Part shown: piece after piece, positions 21,501-36,500 of the stretch
Position numbering within the stretch: the stretch's first letter is position 1
Layout of the letters: every line of letters begins with the position of its first letter
Source of the DNA: Cyrtodaria siliqua
Taxonomy: Eukaryota; Mollusca; Bivalvia; Adapedonta; Hiatellidae
Reading direction: 5' to 3'
Assembly (NCBI GenBank): GCA_037043455.1
Contig: JAWPHD010001349.1
Span: 62,001 to 126,000 of the forward strand
DNA length: 64,000 bases
Position numbers and translations under genes: made by a program
The notes under the pieces: model-generated
The model's input: only the letters and a program-made list of their open reading frames with translations
The model's database searches: none
What the model was told of the DNA's origin: nothing

Positions 21501-24500
21501 TATGTACTTTCATCTGTATTTGTTATGTAGACTTTATTAAATGATGTACGTTCTTATTTATGCCTTGAGTTACGAGTAAAATGTAACAAGAAAGGGAGCA
21601 AAACCAGCCACACAAAAATATAGTTAAATATATATGTAGTTTTATCATTATGCTTTGTGCGTTATTTCTTTACGTTCTGTGTATAGTTCGTTATGCTGTA
21701 GAAGATAGAGAAAAAAGGTTAGCACAGATGTTTGCGCAGAACAGAAAGATGAAAGTGCATAACATAATAAAATTTGCACATAGCATATAGATGAAAGTAA
21801 ATAACATAATGAAGTTTGCACAGAGTATAAAGATGAATTTACATGATATAGTTTGCGCAAAGCAGGAAGATGAACGTACATGATACAGTTTGCACAGAGT
21901 AGGAAGATGAAAGTACATAACGTAATGCATTTTGCACAACACATAAAATAAAGTTAAAAGTACATGGTACAATATAGTTTGCGTAGAGCATAAATATGAA
22001 AGTACATGGTACAATATAGTTTGCGAAGAGCATAAAGATAAAAGCACCTAGTACAATATAGTTTGCGAGGAGCTTAAAGATGCAAGTACATGATTCAATA
22101 TAGTTTGCGAAGAGCATAAAGATAAAAGCGAATGGTACAATATAGTTTGCGAAGAGCATACAGATGAAAGTACATGGTACAATATAGTTTGCGAAGAGCA
22201 TAAAGATGAAAGTACATGGTACAATATAATTTGCGAAGAGCAAAAAGATGAAAGTACATGGTACAATATAGTTTGCGCGGAGCATAAAGATGAAAGTACG
22301 TGGTACAATATATTTTACGCGGAGCATGAAGATGAAAGCACATGGTACAATATAGTTTGCGAAGAGCATAAAGATGAAAGTACGTGGTACTATATAGTTT
22401 GCGAGCAGCATAAAGATGAAAGTACGTGGTACAATATAGTTTGCGAAGAGCATTAAGATGAAAGTACATGGTACAATATAGTTTGCGAAGAGCATGAAGA
22501 TGAAAGTACGTGGTACATTATAGTTTGCGAAGAGCATAAAGATGAAAGGCGAAGAGCATAAAGATGAAAGTACATGGTACAATATAGTTTGCGAAGAGCA
22601 TAAAGATGAAAGTACATGGTACAATATAGTTTGCGAAGAGCATAAAGATGAAAGCACCTGTACAATATAGTTTTCTCGGAGCATAAAGATGAAAGCACGT
22701 GGTACAATATAGTTTGCGAAGAGCATGAAGATGAAAGCACATGGTACAATATAGTTTGTGAGAAGCATAAAGATGAAAGCACGTGGTACAATACAGTTTG
22801 TAAGGAGCATAAAGATGAAAGCACGTGGTTCAGTATAGTTTGCGAACAGTATAAAGATGATAGCACATGGTACAATATACTTTGCGAAGAGCATAAAGAT
22901 GAAAGCACGTGGTACAATATAGTTTGCGAAGAGCATAAAGATAAAAGAACATGGTACAATATAGTTTGCGAAGAGATGAAAGATGAAAGTACATGGTACA
23001 ATATAATTTACGAGGAGCATAAAGATGAAACCACATGGTACAATATAGTTTGCGAAGATCATAACCACGTACAATACAGTTTGCGAGGAGCATAAAGATG
23101 AAAGTACGTGTACAATATAGTTTGCGATGAGCATAATGATAATAGTACGTGGTACAATATAGTTTAAGAAGAGCATAAAGATGAAAGCATATGCTACAGT
23201 ATAGTTTGGGAAGATCATAAAGATGAAAGTAATGGTACAATATAGTTTGCGAAGAACATAAAGATGAAAGAAATGGTACAATATAGTTTGCGAAGAGCAT
23301 ATATATGAAAGTAATGGTAAAGTATAGTTTGCGAAGAACATAAAGATGAAAGTGTTTGCGAAGAGCATAAAGATGAAAGTAATGGTACAATATAGTTTGC
23401 GAAGAACATAACGATGAAAGTATTGGTACAATATAGTTTGCGAAGAGCATACAGATGAAAGTAATGGTACAATATAGTTTGCAAAGAGCATACAGATGAA
23501 AGTAATGGTACAATATAGTTTGCGAAAAGCATAAAGACGGAATGGTTTAATCCAATGTTGGCAGAACTTGTTACCCGACCCATGTTACCCGACCCATTTG
23601 TCGTTATAATATTTCTTTCGTATATATATTGATATTACTCTGTATGTAAAATATGGCAATAAAATACGTTTAAATCAAATAATGGGTTATTGTAATTTAT
23701 CTATTCATTCATATTTAATTGTTTATATCAACGTTCCTGTACTACGTGGCTTCAAATAGCCATGCAAGCCAGGCGGAGTGTTGACGTGATGCTAAACAAC
23801 ATATATCAATGGCCTCGGTTAATTAATATGTCGCCAGTTGTCAATCATTTATCCATTTCAACCAATCAAACCAGAACGATACCTCCGACAAACAACAGCA
23901 CGAGCAACTACACTCAACAAAATTCCTAATCGGTCACCTCAAATTCACAAAATATTTTCTTTTCTTGGAATATCTTCCTCTAGGTTTTACTTGTTTTGAA
24001 TAACATAGTTATTTAGGAAAAGGCCCTGAAAGTTTCAGAAAAATCATATAACTTCCAGGGAAATTAGAACGCGTTAAAGTCACGAACCCCCAAATTCAAA
24101 AATTACAAAATGTCACTCATAATGGAAATCCTATAGAAGACTGCTCGTTCTTGAAATTTGAAGATTTAACATGCACTCGCAGACCAAGAGTCGCGGAAAG
24201 GAACTCAATACATGCTATATGTCTAATGAAATGATTTTATACGTCATTTATTTATGTTTGCCATTTCTTTATTACCATATTAGTTTTAAAAACACTTGAC
24301 TGTAACTTAAGCCAGGTCATTCCCCTTACAATGCAATGCAAAAGTAAGACTGTGGATCGAGGGTGTTATAATATAAAGCATTTTTTCCTCAAAAATAATT
24401 TAAATATCTTTACCAAATTTTGGGGTACCTTTGATACATACAGACTTTTTCATTGTGATTTTGCTGGGTGGGATAATTCAACACCCGTTTTTGCTAAGAA

Positions 24501-27500
24501 AAAGTGCTTAAAAGACGTTTATGTATATTTTGCATTTAAAGTTGCACTTTTTATGGCTATTGAAGGTTTCGATTATCAGGTTTTGATATCACAAATATAA
24601 ACCCACTGGAAATATTTTTATCCGACATGGATTGTTATGTATAACATAGCCCTTTTTCGAGTGACTGAACATAAAACAAGCACATTTTCACAACTTACAT
24701 TGTATGCTATATAACAGCATCAAACGAAGACCCCTTGCAGTTTCATCCTGTTTTAAACAATTTAAATGATTTGTTGGAACGTAGCGTTGCTTAAAATAAC
24801 GTCATCTCCGTTTTGCATGTTTTCTGATTTTTAAAATTGTTTAAAATGACGTCTTTAAGCCTCTATCCGGCCATCAACAGGCGCATTTTACAACAGATAT
24901 ACAGCGTTTCTAAACCTACTGACGACGTTTGAGAATCCAAACTCTATAGACACACTATTTAAGCGGTTCAACTCCCAAAACGGGAGCGTCAAATTAAGAG
25001 TTACCAACTCTTAAATCATTTTACTCATATTCAATCGTGGGTATTTTAAGAACCCGCGAACAAACCTATACCTTTAATCGGCACGAATACATTAGTATAT
25101 GACATAACACCTGGATAGAGTTTTGATAAAGGGTTTTGAAGTGTAATTTTGCCGTTAGTTTCTTTACCGGTTAACGGATATGACGTCAAAGGTATTGATT
25201 GAGAAACTGGGATATAGGGCGTTCTCATGTTAGTATGATGTAACTAATAATATGAAAACATTCTGGAACCGATCGAAATATTGCGAATGTATGCTTAAGC
25301 GTAGACAACCTCCGCGCAGTGATATTGTAGCCAATAATGGCGGCCACCACATAAATCACGTGACGATAGCTGAGGCCATGTGATTACAAAAAATGACGAT
25401 ATACTAGGTAATGCTTGGTACAGCAAACTCTTGCCGTAACCAACAGGCAATTGGCAATAGCATCACCACCTTCGAGAATATGTTGAAAACATTCAACCTG
25501 TTTTGGCTTGGGTCATAGATTTAAATACGTATGTAGCTCTATACTTGGGTATAATCTCTGTATTCAATTTACGCACAGCGTCTGTAATGTTCTCAACGGA
25601 ATACGTGTTTGTTTACAAGTAACCAAGTAATATATCACCGTTGTTCATATTCGCTAAAATTGATGTTTTTAATAAAAAAGTATTTTTTGTAACCAGATAC
25701 CGTTTTTCACACTATTTTCCTATACATGTATTATGAACAAAGCAAGTTGAAATATTGACCTAAAAATATTTAACCAAAAAATTGAACAGCTGGATTTGTC
25801 TGGTGGCAGTGATTACTGTAACAGAAAGGGGAAGTAACCACTGCGGGGAGTTTGAAGCGTATGTAGGTCTCAGACCTCTATTATCTCCTCTGAAAGCTCA
25901 CGGACCTAGAGACAAAAGGAAAACAGAAAATAAATCTATTTTCCCTCAATTTTGGGCAATTTTTAATTTGAAAAATAGGTTTTCCTGTGCTTTAGCATAC
26001 ATCTGCAGTGTGAAAGACAGATGATACATAAAATCCCATGTTGATATGAGGTTTCATTCAAATTTCAGAAGTGTTTGACCTAATCACCACATATTCAGCT
26101 GGCTAGTGTATGAATTGTGTATTTTCCATAGGGGTCACATAAACATGAGCGAGAAAAAAACCCAACCTGGGTAACTTATGTATTTTATTGTTTTAAATTA
26201 CTGGTCTTGGCTATACTGACGATATTAAGCCAACAACAATGTCTGCTGGCCTGCTTTGAAGCTTAGATGTTGGAAAAGCTGTACAGTAACCCCATGGGAA
26301 AATTAATTGAGGTGTGAGACCTGAAACAATACATACGGCTTCCTCGAATACGACTTCCTCGAAATATACTTACGTCTGCGTGGGATCGAAGTCGACACAA
26401 TGTCCCGCCGTCAAGATTAATGAACTGTGTATGATAGAACCGCCACAGATAAACTGCGAACCGTACTTGATTGCCACCTGCCATGGATATCCATTCTTAG
26501 TTGCCGTGACGCCACCAACTATGTTAGGCCTGGCGGCGGAGTTAGCATTGCGGTCGCCAATCTCCACTTTCATGCGCTTCACACCAAGGCATGGCACTGA
26601 AAAAGGCAAATAAACATATTAATTTTCACTTGTGCTTTTTCACTTCGAGATGAAAATAAATCCTATATTCACGACAAACCAACTCATATTCTATTTATTA
26701 TATTATTTTTATCATGCAACACTACCCAGGGGCGTAAACAGAGCCTTTTGGAGAATACGCCCTGGGCGGAGGGTGCGGTAAGGGATGTCCCTCCTTTTGG
26801 TGGGGTCCTGGGGGCCTCCCCCGGGAAAATTTTGAAATTTGAGTGCAGTTTCGGAGGTTTGTGGCTTTATTTGAGCGAGATTTTGGAGGCTTTCGCCTCC
26901 ACTCATTACAATAATGCCTCACCCCCTACCCCACTTCAATTTTTATTGCTGATTTTAAAAAGCCCCTGCTACCAAACTGTTTCAAACAGAAAATGCGTTT
27001 CGTTCCGACAGTTTCCCCGACGTATTCGCGGATAAATATAGAAACGCCAGCGCGTGAGGCGATTTACATATATTCAGGCCTGCCAAATCTCCGGATAAAA
27101 TCCGGATTCTCCTCCGGATTTTTTCATTCGCTCTCCGGATCTCCGGATTTAAGTGTCCAATCTCCGGATTTTCCAGCAAAACAAAATGTTCATGATGTAA
27201 CAGCTATATTTTCAGTTTATCAGCTCGAATTTCTCGAACTGGTCCTGTTACGCTCCCTAGTCAGAGGAGTATTTGCAATTGTCGAATCAATGGGGGTCAT
27301 CCGTGTAATGCTCTTAACACTTAAGGGCATAATTAGTTCCTTCAGTGACATAACGACATGTGCAATAGCAGCAATATATCTGTGGCTTCTGTAATTGGTC
27401 AAGCCAGCGGAAATAGCAAGAGTGAGGAACTAGCAACTCCTTGTATGTGGTGCACGATGATTATAATTTGTTTAAGAGTTATGAAGACTTTTATTTGAAT

Positions 27501-30500
27501 TTAGCACGCATCTGTGTAGAAAAGTAAATTTTATGAAAAAACAGTTTTGGTAGAGATATAACCAGGGCTTTATATGACATTTAATTTATTTAATTATCAG
27601 CCCAGATAAAACTAATTCTTTCTAATCGAATTACGCTGTCCTCCATAAAACAAACTATTTTGTGACACGAATTATGACTGTTATAAGCAAATGTAGAAAA
27701 AAGTCGTTCCATTTTTTTACTGCAGTGAGAATATAAGTTCTTATATTCTCACTATGAAAATATAAACAATGAGAATATAAGGTTTATTCTAACCATACAA
27801 TCCACTATTTCACTGGGAAGTATTTAATAAAACAAAATATGTGTTTTCCCCAGATACACCTGATTGAAAGTATCACTATTATACATTTAACAACACGTAG
27901 TTATATCGGGTATACAACCACACATACGCAGTCCTTAATGAGTCCTTGACAACTGCCAGTCCCCGTTATTATCCAAAATCCCCTCAGTTGCCAATGCAGG
28001 AGTCGGATTTACAACACATCCTCATTTACGACATGTTTTAATTACCACCTGTCACAGAAAAAGTGTCGTTTTGTAACAAATACCAAGACGTGTTTAATGA
28101 AAAGCTGATACCTAAATGTTTTTGTAACCAAATACTCATATTACAACGGACAGGTAATTAGTTTTGCAGGAGTCGGATTTACAACACATCCTCATTTACG
28201 ACATGTTTAAATTACCACCTGTCACAAAAAAGTGTCGTTTTGTAACAAATGCCAAGACGTGTTTAATGAAAAGCTGATACCTAAATGTTTTTGTAACCAA
28301 ATACTCATATTACAACTGACAGGTAATTAGTTTTGATATGCGTTTTCATAACTTTTTTTCCGTTCAAATTGAACTAACGGTTCGTAGTTTTAGATCCACT
28401 AAATTTCAAAAAGTAAGAATACTTATAATGTACAAATTCCTTTCTGTAGTAACTGTTACGTATATTAAGCGGAAACGGAGCATCAGTTTTTAAAATGTAT
28501 GTTCCATCATGGATATACAGGTATGTAGATATATGGTTCCATTCGTATATCTGGAAAAAGGTACGCCAATCGTTTTGAAATGGATATGCAAAGGCAGATA
28601 AACTAATACTGAAAAAGAAAAAGCAATATTTGTAACATAGAAGTGAATTACACGAGTTTGACAATGAGCGTAATCCACGTATATACTGAAGAGAAAAAGA
28701 AACGCATCGTGGGTATTTCCGCTATATATGAGCATAATCCACGTATATACTGAAAAGAAAAAGAAACACATAATGGGTATTTCCGCTATATATATGCATA
28801 ATCCACGTATATACTGAAAAGAAAAAGAAACGCATAATGGGTATTTCCGCTATATATTGTATGTTTAATATGCTACTGCTAATCGAATGGTACAGGGAGA
28901 CATTAGGCATGTCCTTTCGGAAAGAAAATTTAAACAGCACCAAACACACCAATGGTTACCCCATTAAATATCAACAGAATGCGCATTTAGCTCAGGCAGG
29001 TGAGCTTTAAACGCTGCAATCTCTTAACATTAAACACAACACTGAAATGGCTTGACGTTTTCAAGCGAAACTTCAACATTTATGAATTTCGTGTAACAAA
29101 GTATACTTTGATTAAAAGGTCTACTACATGACAGAGTTGTCCTTTGAAGTTTCTGTAATTAGTTGTAGCCCCTTTTTGTACAAAACGCTTTTGAGATATA
29201 TCTGGAATATTACGTGGAATTAGGTGTGTATAATAGTGTAGTATAGGCACATTTTTGATTATGAGTTTCATTTTCCTTTAAGTATATAATGTTATCATTG
29301 ATAAACAGTTCTTTGACACTTTACGACAAAAAAGAAGAAGGTTTTCTGTGGTCTTAGGATAGTTTGCTTTGCAATTTAGTCGTTTGACTGTTACTTATGA
29401 TGCGCAGGTTTTATAATCTCCGTTTCCAATTACATTCTATATTATTTCTTTCGCTCATTGTTTTCTCGTTTAAGGCAAAACATTTTGTTAGAAACTGGGA
29501 CCATGCGCCACTGGCAATGGTATCAAAATACCACATTGAAGGTTCCGTGTTCACCGTCATATGGATGCATACCATCTTCGGGATAGTTAAAATGCAGCAA
29601 GCATGTTTTTACTACCGGTCATGAACGTTCAAACCGAGACAGCAATATGTTTTATATTTATCGTCTTTGGCCAAATTTCTTCTTTCCTACTCGTTGTACG
29701 TGCCACAAGAACGATACCTTTTGAACAAACATAGCTTAAAAAAGATATAACGCAAACGTTCGTATTTTTTATTAGAAAAACAAACAAAACCCAAGCAAAT
29801 AATTATTTCTAGCAATCACATTGGATGGAATAAGTATCAGCGTTCTTGACCACAGAGCATCTACCTTTGATGGGATGTACTTTTTATTGACATTGGCGTT
29901 AAAGACAGACACGTAGCGAGGTTGTGTACACATAACGTTGCATTAAGCCAACCAGTAGATCGTATTGCCTACTGAAGACAAGCCGGTAATCCGGTCTTCA
30001 CCACTTCTTATGTTGTGTATTTTCCTGTTTTTTACTACTTATTTTGCTAAGCTATGAATATCAGCAACAATAATCGACCTTCCTACGCTACTGTATTTGT
30101 TTAGGGAAGGTAACCTAAAACACAACGATATACATGATACGCTGTTGATTTACCGTGTTTAATTAAACATGTCGAAATTGGTAATCTCTTACCGGTTCGT
30201 TTCTGAACCTAATACAACTAGCGTTATTGAGATTCCGACATTCAGTAAAATGAGTATGCCATACAATACGGTGAGGACATTAGACACTATACCTACTATA
30301 CCTTTTTTTAACCACACATTATAATATGGCCAGGCGAGAATTGACTGATACAAAAACTGAGGTTAAAATTACATTCTTTATAAAAATGACTCTCCGCGAC
30401 GGTCCATCAACCGTTTTCGCAATAAGGATTTTAAGCCATTTTTTTGATGATAATAGTGCTAAAGGTGAAATAAAAATATCAGAATTGTATCAATAATAAA

Positions 30501-33500
30501 TAACGTGGTGTGTGTGTGTGGTGTGTTTTTCTTTAAACAACCCACACACTATATTCAAGAAAAACTACGCCGATATGCATGAACATAATATAAACATAGT
30601 ACACTATAAAATGAGTATATTTCGGTAGGAGAATACATTTCAATAATCCAAATATGAATATGTATCTCATACTTCTTGGTATATTACTAAGTGCAGTTGC
30701 TGAATCTATTATTGCTAATGGTGTCGAACAAATTTCTGATCATCGAAATAGGTTCAAACGTGTGTCCGTATAGTACATTTAGACCTGTACGATTACGGTA
30801 AGGATTACGATAAGGAATACCGACTAAAACAGAGGGGTTTTCTCAACAGGCAATACCAAGCGTTTGCGCATCGCTATATATAGGCCAATGAAACTTATTA
30901 TTGACACTACATGAACTTGTAGGAAAAAGAGGGGGGTCTGTCACTACTACAAAACAACGATCATATATAGCATAAAATGTGCTGAAAATAAGTATACCAC
31001 CATTCAACCAAACAGCCAACCATCATTATTTTAGAATTTATTAAACTAGTTGGCATACATGATATGATGAGATAGTTTTCAGAACAAGATATATTTTTTT
31101 TTGCAAAAGACCAGTTATTCGCCATGCTTTTTTTCCTAAGCCTCACCTAATAAAAGTGATATGAAAATCGAACAGGAAAAGTAGCTTTCAAGGACGAGAG
31201 TCAACCACGAGAGTCAACCACAAACATACACAGAATCCAAAACCAACTTTAAATATGAATAAAAGGCCAAATAAGGCATCACAAACACAAAAGGTTTGAC
31301 AGTAAGGCTACCGCCTTGGAACGGTCGTGGCAAAAAAGGCCGCTGGGGGTTTAAACCAGGTTCTAGGATGCACCAAACCTCACACTTACCCTACTGTCAT
31401 CCCAACAAAACGGGACAATGTAAATAAAGAAATCCCCGCCATGAACTATTCGCTAAACAACAAGGTAGCATTAATAGGCAATATAAGTAAACACAAAAAC
31501 AATAGCCTAGAAAGCCACAAAGAAGGTACTCAATGACTTGGTTGAGTTGACAAAGTTGATATTCGTTTCATACCATCTTTGCAAATTGGTTAATTAATTT
31601 AATAATGCGTGCATTCACTTGATACTTTCCTATGAAATAATATAGCGTTTAATCTCGAACATACTTCATTTTTCAAGTACGTGGGACTATTTACGCTCGT
31701 TTGCGCGAGCATAGATAGTGGCTATTTCACTTCAATGAGGTGAACGAACTGTACGCACTGCATGCACGCACTGCGCTTGCATCCGGTGAGTCTTAACATA
31801 ACATGGATGTCTCACTGCATGTAAAGACACTGACAGTAGTGGTTTCTCTTTTACTTTTTGTTATCATTAGAATGTTTTCTGATACTATTATAGCGAGGGG
31901 AAAATAATGTTAATACAATAATTAATTCCCATTTTTTCGCTGTTTATTCGGGTTTGCCGGTAGTAAATAGAAAAATCCACGAAGCGTATTTTTGTTCGGT
32001 GTTTCTGCTGTTTTAAACGCCGGTGATGAATAGCAAAGTTACCATAAAGCACTAACGCGATTCATAGATTACGCCATTTACAATCGACGTTTAAAACCGC
32101 ATAAACGCCGAAAAAAATGCGAAACAATTCTTTAATAAATGAGCAGTCATTTATAACATATATTGTAAAAAAAAAAACTAACCTTCAATAATGGCAGCCT
32201 CATCCATTTCGATTTTAGGGTTAACTGTTCTAGTGTCCATTCATGGCGATAAGCGCACGCGCTACACGATCTTTCAGTTTTCAAAATCCCACAAGGTTTT
32301 GTATTTAAAGTCAGATATTGAAATAAAAGGTAGTACAATTTAAGTTTTCAGTACTACTATAGGTTTAAATACATTTAATGGTGCAATATAATCAACAGTT
32401 AGGAATATGCAAAGCAATTTACTTGCACTATTCAAATGTGTAGAAAACTAACAGAATGCCGCGACTTAAAAAAACAAAAACACAATCAAAATTGCCGTTT
32501 GTCCCTTTAACTGTATCCTGGTGAGTAATCTATGATAGCATACATTGCTGTCCCGCAATGAATTTTTATTGTAAATAAAGGCTAATGTTAGGCTCTCTCA
32601 TTATATTTAGACCTTCTAAAACGGAAATTATCAATATTTTTTTCAAACCACAAAAAAACCTTTAAGAATTGACACCTTCTCACTTGAGAATTCGAGCTCC
32701 CATTTGGATTCGAACCCGTATGAGTGCGGAACGAGAACGTTTTAGACGCAGCGTCTTCACTATCCCGGTTACGGCGGCAATTTTAGTTAAGACATAGAGG
32801 ATATAAGTGTATTTATCATGCACTAAAACCCCTCTAAAATCCCACAAGTATGACCTATGCATGCCGGATTACATGGGTGCGTCATTTGTACTGATAGTTA
32901 TCATTTGATTTAACATAAAATTATTCTGGAAAAATACAGCAGAATATGTAGAAAAATAGTTTATTTCGAAGGATCCTTCGCTCATCCCGCACCCGCCCCT
33001 ACCACACACAAATACTCAAACCAAAATCTTGGATCTGCATCTGATGTGTACGCTCCTCTCAAAACGTTTTTAGTGATCATTTATTTATTCAGGCGACCCC
33101 TTTAAAACTCCAGCCGAGTCTGGGTGGTTGCATCGAAGACTGTATTAAGAAATATAGTCTGAATGGTCGATGCATATGACGTTAATATATAGTGACAGAA
33201 ATATATATAATATGTATTTTTTAATTTGATTTTTTTATTTGCTTTTTTCTATACAAACCCCTGTGAGCCTACTAAAACCCAGGATGTTAACTTTGAGATC
33301 AGCCCCCAACATTTTCTCGTGCTTAGTATTTAGTCTGATGTCCTAGTCGTTATCGTAGTTAGTTGCCCCAATCTTCTTTGACTTGAGCTCAAGCACTTAA
33401 ATTTTGTTCAAAGATATTCCCATGACCTTCAAAAAATAAACAATGGTATGAAGTTCTTATTTATCAGCATGTATCATATTTATACAGAGCAGCTTGCTAT

Positions 33501-36500
33501 GCACGTTTGTACTTTAAACTTACAGATAATTTGTGATTGAAATTTGCATACTTTGACTTAAGTCTAAGAATATTCTAAAGAATGGTTGGTGAATTCAAGG
33601 CCAGGTCTAAACTTTTGAACGTCTGAAGAAAAGAAAGAATTGACAGATTCTCGTTTACGACCATGCTGTCAGCCTTGTTCATGCGCCATAGGCTGTGTCC
33701 ATGGCAACTGTTGTACGAACGCAAAAAGAACAATGTACAATTTGTTTTGGAAAATTGCTTAATATACTCTACTCCTCCGTCTGCATTGCTTGGTGCTGCG
33801 GCTGAGTGTAACGACGACAGCATGATTAGAACATGCAACTATACCGGCCGTTGGATAAACTATAACAGAACAATCCAGGAAGCCTACCAAATACAATTTA
33901 TGTTTACGGAAGAACTAGGACCGTATGCGAACAAATGTTTTCTGGTATTTGTGTCATTAAGCAGTAGACAAACCAGATATATGTATGGCTAATTATGTTG
34001 CATCAAAGATGTCACGATATCCGTTTAGAGTCTTGCTAAATAACAATATAAACTATGCTATCAGAAATGACAAAACTAAAAATGACCTACAGTGTTCATT
34101 TGACGAAATATTGGACCCATTTACGGTAAGTTCTGTTAAACAGATTATATTTTACATAAATGCTATTTCCTATATTTCAAAAATAACCCCGTAAATTCAA
34201 CCAAAAAACCACACACGCACACATGCACACACACACGCACACACACGCACACACACACTGCATGCATACCATTGCTACTAGTTTGGAAGAAAAAGCTATT
34301 ATTGTACACGCATTGACAAGCTCTGTTTACATTCAATATAACTGGAAACGTCTGTGTGTGTATAAGCGTTTATTTATCCTCGCTGTATTGCACTAAGCAT
34401 TTTAGCGAGCAGACCTAGGTTTTAAGTCTCATCCGAAGGACTGGTAAGGTAGGAAATACTTTTGAAATATTTCGTTAATTAACCCAAATTCGGTCCTGGC
34501 TGGGATTGAACGCGCGATCCCTGGGCTACTAAGCCGCAATGCTAACCATTACACCACGGCGCTACCTTGTACGACAGGAAACGTCAATATTCGCCCATAT
34601 TAACATATTGAAATTTGGTAAAATCATTGTACTGGAACTACTATTTTGCATATTCGTTAGAGATTGGTGCATTTCGCATTACATGTCACAGGCAGTGTTT
34701 GTCATTTATAGTATTTTTGTTTTATTGTGAAAATGTCCCACGATGTTACGGCAGTATATTTGTTTCAAATACATGTTTTTCGTGAAAATTAAATATTAAA
34801 ACCAATTGTTTTGTTTTAATTATTCGTTTTTATATTAAAATTCATATGCAATTAAAGGGTTATTAGATTTATATTGGGATATATGCACTTCTCGTTCTTC
34901 CGCATATACATATTGCGCTCCAGAGAATATTATAATTTAACTAACGCTGAAATTGAAGTATATATTTGTAAAAGTTATACAATGTACTCGAATTTGATCG
35001 AATCTACACTCATGATGATATACTAACATTGCGGAATGGATCTAAATGTAACAAATAAATTATTTTATTATTATTGAGAAGGGCCGTTTAACAAGAAGTC
35101 ATTTACTTGATGTTAGTGTTTTATTCCACACTTTCACATCCGCTCACTCATCAAAATACGAATCGATTATTGTAAAAAAGAATATCTGATAATTGAACTA
35201 ATAGCTCTATACTTCAGGTTAATCATACATATTTGTATTGTGCATATTCTAGAGCAAACACAATAAAATACTTTGCTTTGTACTTGAACTGCCTGTTTAA
35301 AAAAAGAAGAATATTAATATATAAAAAGAATATGAAAGAAGAAATTTGGAAATCGCCGAACACGATAAATGTAAAGAAAAATGCTGTCTCGGTTTGACTG
35401 AACGGTAGTGAAAAATGCTTGCTTCCATTACGTGGTCCCGCCTTAATTCCATGTCGGATGGGAAAGCTGATTTTATAACGGATATTTAGACAATAAAACA
35501 TGTTTAACAAGAAATATCACTGTAAGTGATCAATGTGTCCTTTGACCTCTAAGTATGACCTTGACCTTGGAGCCATGGACCTGGATTTTGTGCACAACAC
35601 GTCGTTTGGTTATGGTGAGCACTTGTGCCAAGTTATTTGAAAATCCGTTCAGGCATGCAAAAGTTATTGACCAGACACGATTTTACCTTTGACCTTTAAG
35701 TGTGACCTTGAACTTGGGGCCACAGACCTGGATTTTGTGTGCGACACATCGTCTTGTTGTGGTGAGCAATTGTGCCCAGTTATTTGAAAATCCGTCCATG
35801 AATGCCAGAGTTATTGACCAGACACAATTTGACTTTTGACCTCCAAGTGTGATCTTGACCTTGAAGACCTGGGTTTTGCGCGCGACACATCGTCTTGTTA
35901 TGGTGATCACTAGTGCCAGGTTATTTTGCAATCCATGCAGGGGTTTTGAAGGTACAGTCCGGACACGAACTGCGGAATGACGGACGGACAGACAGAATCC
36001 GGACGGTGCGATTACTATATGCCCCGAACATTTTTCGGGGGCATAACAACTTTTTTTACTGAAATAATACGATATCATGCTTAAAAGAATATATTATATG
36101 TTTTAATTTTACAATATGCAAACATTTTAAGCTGAAATTAAGATTTTATTTCATACCACAACCAACCCCGTTTTCGCTTCTTGGAGAAGGGGTTGGATGG
36201 GGTATGAAAGTTCATATTCGGACCACGTAATGCATTCGCGCCCTCTGGCCGCCGGTGGAGCAGAACTTCAATATTTAAAACGTTAATAGTATGAATATTT
36301 GAGCCATCCCGAAGATATAACGGTCGCCATTATAACAAAGATTTTACTTTTTTATTTTGCAAACGGCAGTGACTAGACGTTGTTGCATGTAAAGCTAAAA
36401 CAATTAACATACTAACTATATACAGAGGATCTTAAACGAGTTCCCATTTCATATACGATTTATGAAACGAGTTATGAATTATTTTTTATTTTAACGGGCC

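Noticed and set aside
21839..23491. 550-codon minus-strand ORF and several overlapping long ORFs
   Set aside because: All derive from the stop-free 42-bp minisatellite; three frames are open at once and no domain is present.
18368..23550. CRISPR-like array
   Set aside because: Repeats are contiguous minisatellites without unique spacers, in eukaryotic intron sequence.
26710..26960. GC-richer segment with overlapping ORFs, possible exon
   Set aside because: No domain or splice consistency; it looks like a transposon end (a CCAGGGGCGTA-like start).
34500..34567. Functional tRNA gene
   Set aside because: A and B boxes are present, but acceptor and anticodon stems do not pair properly and a SINE body follows.
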